From contig DROB01000389.1 in assembly GCA_011321985.1 (NCBI GenBank), positions 1-7,295 on the forward strand: DNA of 7,295 nucleotides, in the 5' to 3' direction. Position 1 is the stretch's first letter. The number at the start of each line of letters is the position of its first letter. The position numbers and the translations under genes are program-made. A model generated the notes under the pieces. That model worked only from the letters and a program-made list of their open reading frames with translations, made no database searches and was not told the DNA's origin. This DNA is from Gammaproteobacteria bacterium (GTDB lineage: Bacteria > Pseudomonadota > Gammaproteobacteria > SZUA-229). Below, in pieces: positions 5,795 through 7,295 of this stretch.

Positions 5795-6118
5795 ATGACT
5801 TACGTAGTAGTTGAAGATTGTATCAAGTGCAAACACACTGATTGTGTCGATGTCTGCCCGGTAGACTGTTTTCATGAAGGGCCTAATTTCCTGGTCATCG
5901 ACCCGGAAGAATGTATCGACTGTACGCTGTGTGAACCCGAATGCCCTATCGGTGCTATTTTTGCCGATGATGACGTACCTGAAGGACAGGAGCATTTCAC
6001 CGAACTCAATGCAGAACTGAGCCTGGAATGGCCGGTTATTAATGTCAGTAAAGAATCACCGGAAGATGCCGCTGAATGGGAAGGCAAACCGGATAAACTA
6101 AAGTTACTGGAACGATAA
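5795..6118 (+). CDS. fdxA: 7Fe ferredoxin ([3Fe-4S][4Fe-4S]), FdxA type
   Basis: A 107-residue low-potential electron carrier very close to Azotobacter vinelandii ferredoxin I in length and motifs. By that alignment Cys9, Cys17 and Cys50 hold the [3Fe-4S] cluster, and Cys21, Cys40, Cys43 and Cys46 hold the [4Fe-4S] cluster. Cys12 and Cys25 match the non-ligand Cys11 and Cys24 of the Azotobacter protein. The intact 'CxxxxxxxCxxxCP' and 'CxxCxxCxxxCP' spacings mean both clusters should form. The C-terminal half (about 57-107, acidic, ending 'KLLER') is the long extension typical of this class. Physiological partners are not evident; the family is often linked to redox and oxidative-stress functions. 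The ribosome-binding site is weak (AAGTGA about 7 bases upstream). The next gene begins 25 bases after the stop with no terminator between, so the two may share a transcript. Confidence 0.96.
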   Translation: MTYVVVEDCIKCKHTDCVDVCPVDCFHEGPNFLVIDPEECIDCTLCEPECPIGAIFADDDVPEGQEHFTELNAELSLEWPVINVSKESPEDAAEWEGKPDKLKLLER

Positions 6119-6143
6119 ACACAAAATAATATGGCCAGAAGCC

Positions 6144-7295
6144 GTGAAGATAAGTCATGATGAGACCTCCAGCTTGAGAGCTCCTGTTATCGAGGTACCC
6201 GCTCATCGAAATATACTTCAATATACCGCTGAACATATATTAAACACATCCGGCGATGCATCACCCGATTTTTCAGATCTATCCGTTCTACTGCCCCATT
6301 CACACGCCAGCGAACAATTTAATCTGGCTCTGAGTCGCTCTCTTGACTCAAGCACGTCAGCCATCATACCGCCCTGGTCCGGTACTCTGAAATCCTGGGT
6401 CAAACAGTTTGTCGATAATGAACATCCAGATCACCAGATAATCAGCGAACAGTCACGCCAGTTATTGTTTATCGAAGCCCTGCAGTTACATCCCGGGCTA
6501 TTCAAGGAGGAAAATAAATGGCAGGTCACTCAGGCATTACTGGGGTTATTCGATGAACTCAGTCTGAACCAGCAAAACCTTTTTGCATCAGAAGAAGAAT
6601 GGCAGTTACAGCTGCAACAGGCGTACGGTATCGAACACCCGCATGAACATCTCCTGTATGAGAGTAAACTCGTCCATACCCTCTGGCATGCCTGGAAAAA
6701 ACAGTTAAGCGAAAATAAACTATATGATGAGACCGGTGATTATCTTTCACGGCTGAGCAATGCCTGCACCGTAATCGATGAGCAACAATTTTTTCTGGTC
6801 ATAGGGTTTTCTTCATACACGAAGACCGAACAGAGTTTTATTCAAAACCTCGTCGGCAGAAAACAGTGCAGTATCATTGCTGTTACAGACACCATCGAAA
6901 CTACTTCTTCAGAACACACTGTTTTTTCAGATTTCATAAATGAGACATTCTCATATAGAACAGGCTCGATAAAATCTCGTGCTCTGCGGTATCGGAATCA
7001 GCCGCCCGAAAAGTCTTCTACCGATATGCTTTTTTCAACTTACCTCGCCAGTAATGAAGAAGAACAGATACGTGCTATCGATTACCATGTCCGCCTCAAT
7101 ACGCTGGAAGGTAAACGCATCGCGATCATCAGTGAAGATAGAAAACTATCACGCCGTCTGCGCGCATTACTCGAACGAGCCGGTATCCAGTTACAGGATA
7201 ATGCTGGCTGGTCATTAGCAACCACACAGGCAGCCAGTATCATCGAACGCTGGTTACAGTGCATAGAAGAAGATTTTAGTGCCTATCCTCTGCTC
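6144..7295 (+). CDS. AddB-like DNA repair protein, PD-(D/E)XK nuclease family (5' part)
   Basis: An open frame of 384 codons that reaches the right edge, so the C-terminal nuclease part is not visible. The sequence resembles the roughly 850-900-residue 'probable DNA repair protein' family related to AddB (RecB-like nuclease with an inactivated helicase core), which is usually encoded beside a UvrD-type helicase. Supporting stretches are 'VLLPHSHAS' at about 48-56, 'PPWSGTLKSW' around residues 75-84, 'NEEEQIRAI' at about 303-311, and 'DNAGWSLATTQAASI' from 352, which matches the AddB-type 'GW-x-L-x-TT-x-A' motif before the next helicase segment. No Walker A motif is seen near the N-terminus, as expected for the inactivated helicase. 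No in-frame ATG exists near the beginning. GTG at 6144 is the best start, TTG at 6174 an alternative; neither has a good ribosome-binding site. It follows fdxA by 25 bases. Function in double-strand-break repair is inferred from the family. Confidence 0.8.
   Translation, partial: MKISHDETSSLRAPVIEVPAHRNILQYTAEHILNTSGDASPDFSDLSVLLPHSHASEQFNLALSRSLDSSTSAIIPPWSGTLKSWVKQFVDNEHPDHQIISEQSRQLLFIEALQLHPGLFKEENKWQVTQALLGLFDELSLNQQNLFASEEEWQLQLQQAYGIEHPHEHLLYESKLVHTLWHAWKKQLSENKLYDETGDYLSRLSNACTVIDEQQFFLVIGFSSYTKTEQSFIQNLVGRKQCSIIAVTDTIETTSSEHTVFSDFINETFSYRTGSIKSRALRYRNQPPEKSSTDMLFSTYLASNEEEQIRAIDYHVRLNTLEGKRIAIISEDRKLSRRLRALLERAGIQLQDNAGWSLATTQAASIIERWLQCIEEDFSAYPLL

Noticed and set aside
5579..5995. 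138-codon open frame on the minus strand across the galU-fdxA divergent region
   Set aside because: It runs antisense to fdxA and overlaps the start of galU, has no recognisable motif, and both overlapped genes are certain.

Overview
The window looks like chromosomal DNA of a gammaproteobacterium of moderate, slightly AT-leaning composition. The evidence is a DUF2970 protein, an Azotobacter-type 7Fe ferredoxin, a proteobacterial GalU, a REP-like palindrome of the 'GTAGGAGCGG' type known from Pseudomonas and relatives, and an AddB-like repair protein of the kind found in beta- and gammaproteobacteria. The genus cannot be fixed from the sequence. The phenol-type regulator suggests an organism that meets or degrades aromatic compounds.

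Layout. Minus strand, right to left: galU (5682-4804), a REP-like element, a 75-residue DUF2970 membrane protein (4536-4309), an unexplained spacer with a coding-like remnant on the plus strand (about 4062-4334), an orphan trpB (4004-2799), a sigma-54-dependent regulator of the DmpR/MopR/XylR family (2570-906), a 543-base gap, and the 5' part of an exported Ycf48-like beta-propeller protein (362 to the left edge). Plus strand: fdxA (5795-6118) diverges from galU and is followed after 25 bases by the 5' part of an AddB-like nuclease/helicase-related gene that runs off the right edge.

How the parts fit. The main functional story is at the left. The regulator keeps the zinc-binding residues and the His/Trp pair that in MopR contact phenol. 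The gap downstream of it holds a rho-independent terminator, a strong 26-base palindrome and, about 190 bases further on, a good -24/-12 (sigma-54) promoter match pointing at the Ycf48-like gene. I infer that this gene, and whatever follows it outside the window, may be a target of the regulator. The remaining genes are mostly housekeeping (UDP-glucose synthesis, ferredoxin, DNA repair). The orphan trpB is unusual in sequence and stands apart from any other trp gene. I see no CRISPR array, tRNA, rRNA, complete insertion sequence or clearly new multi-gene system.
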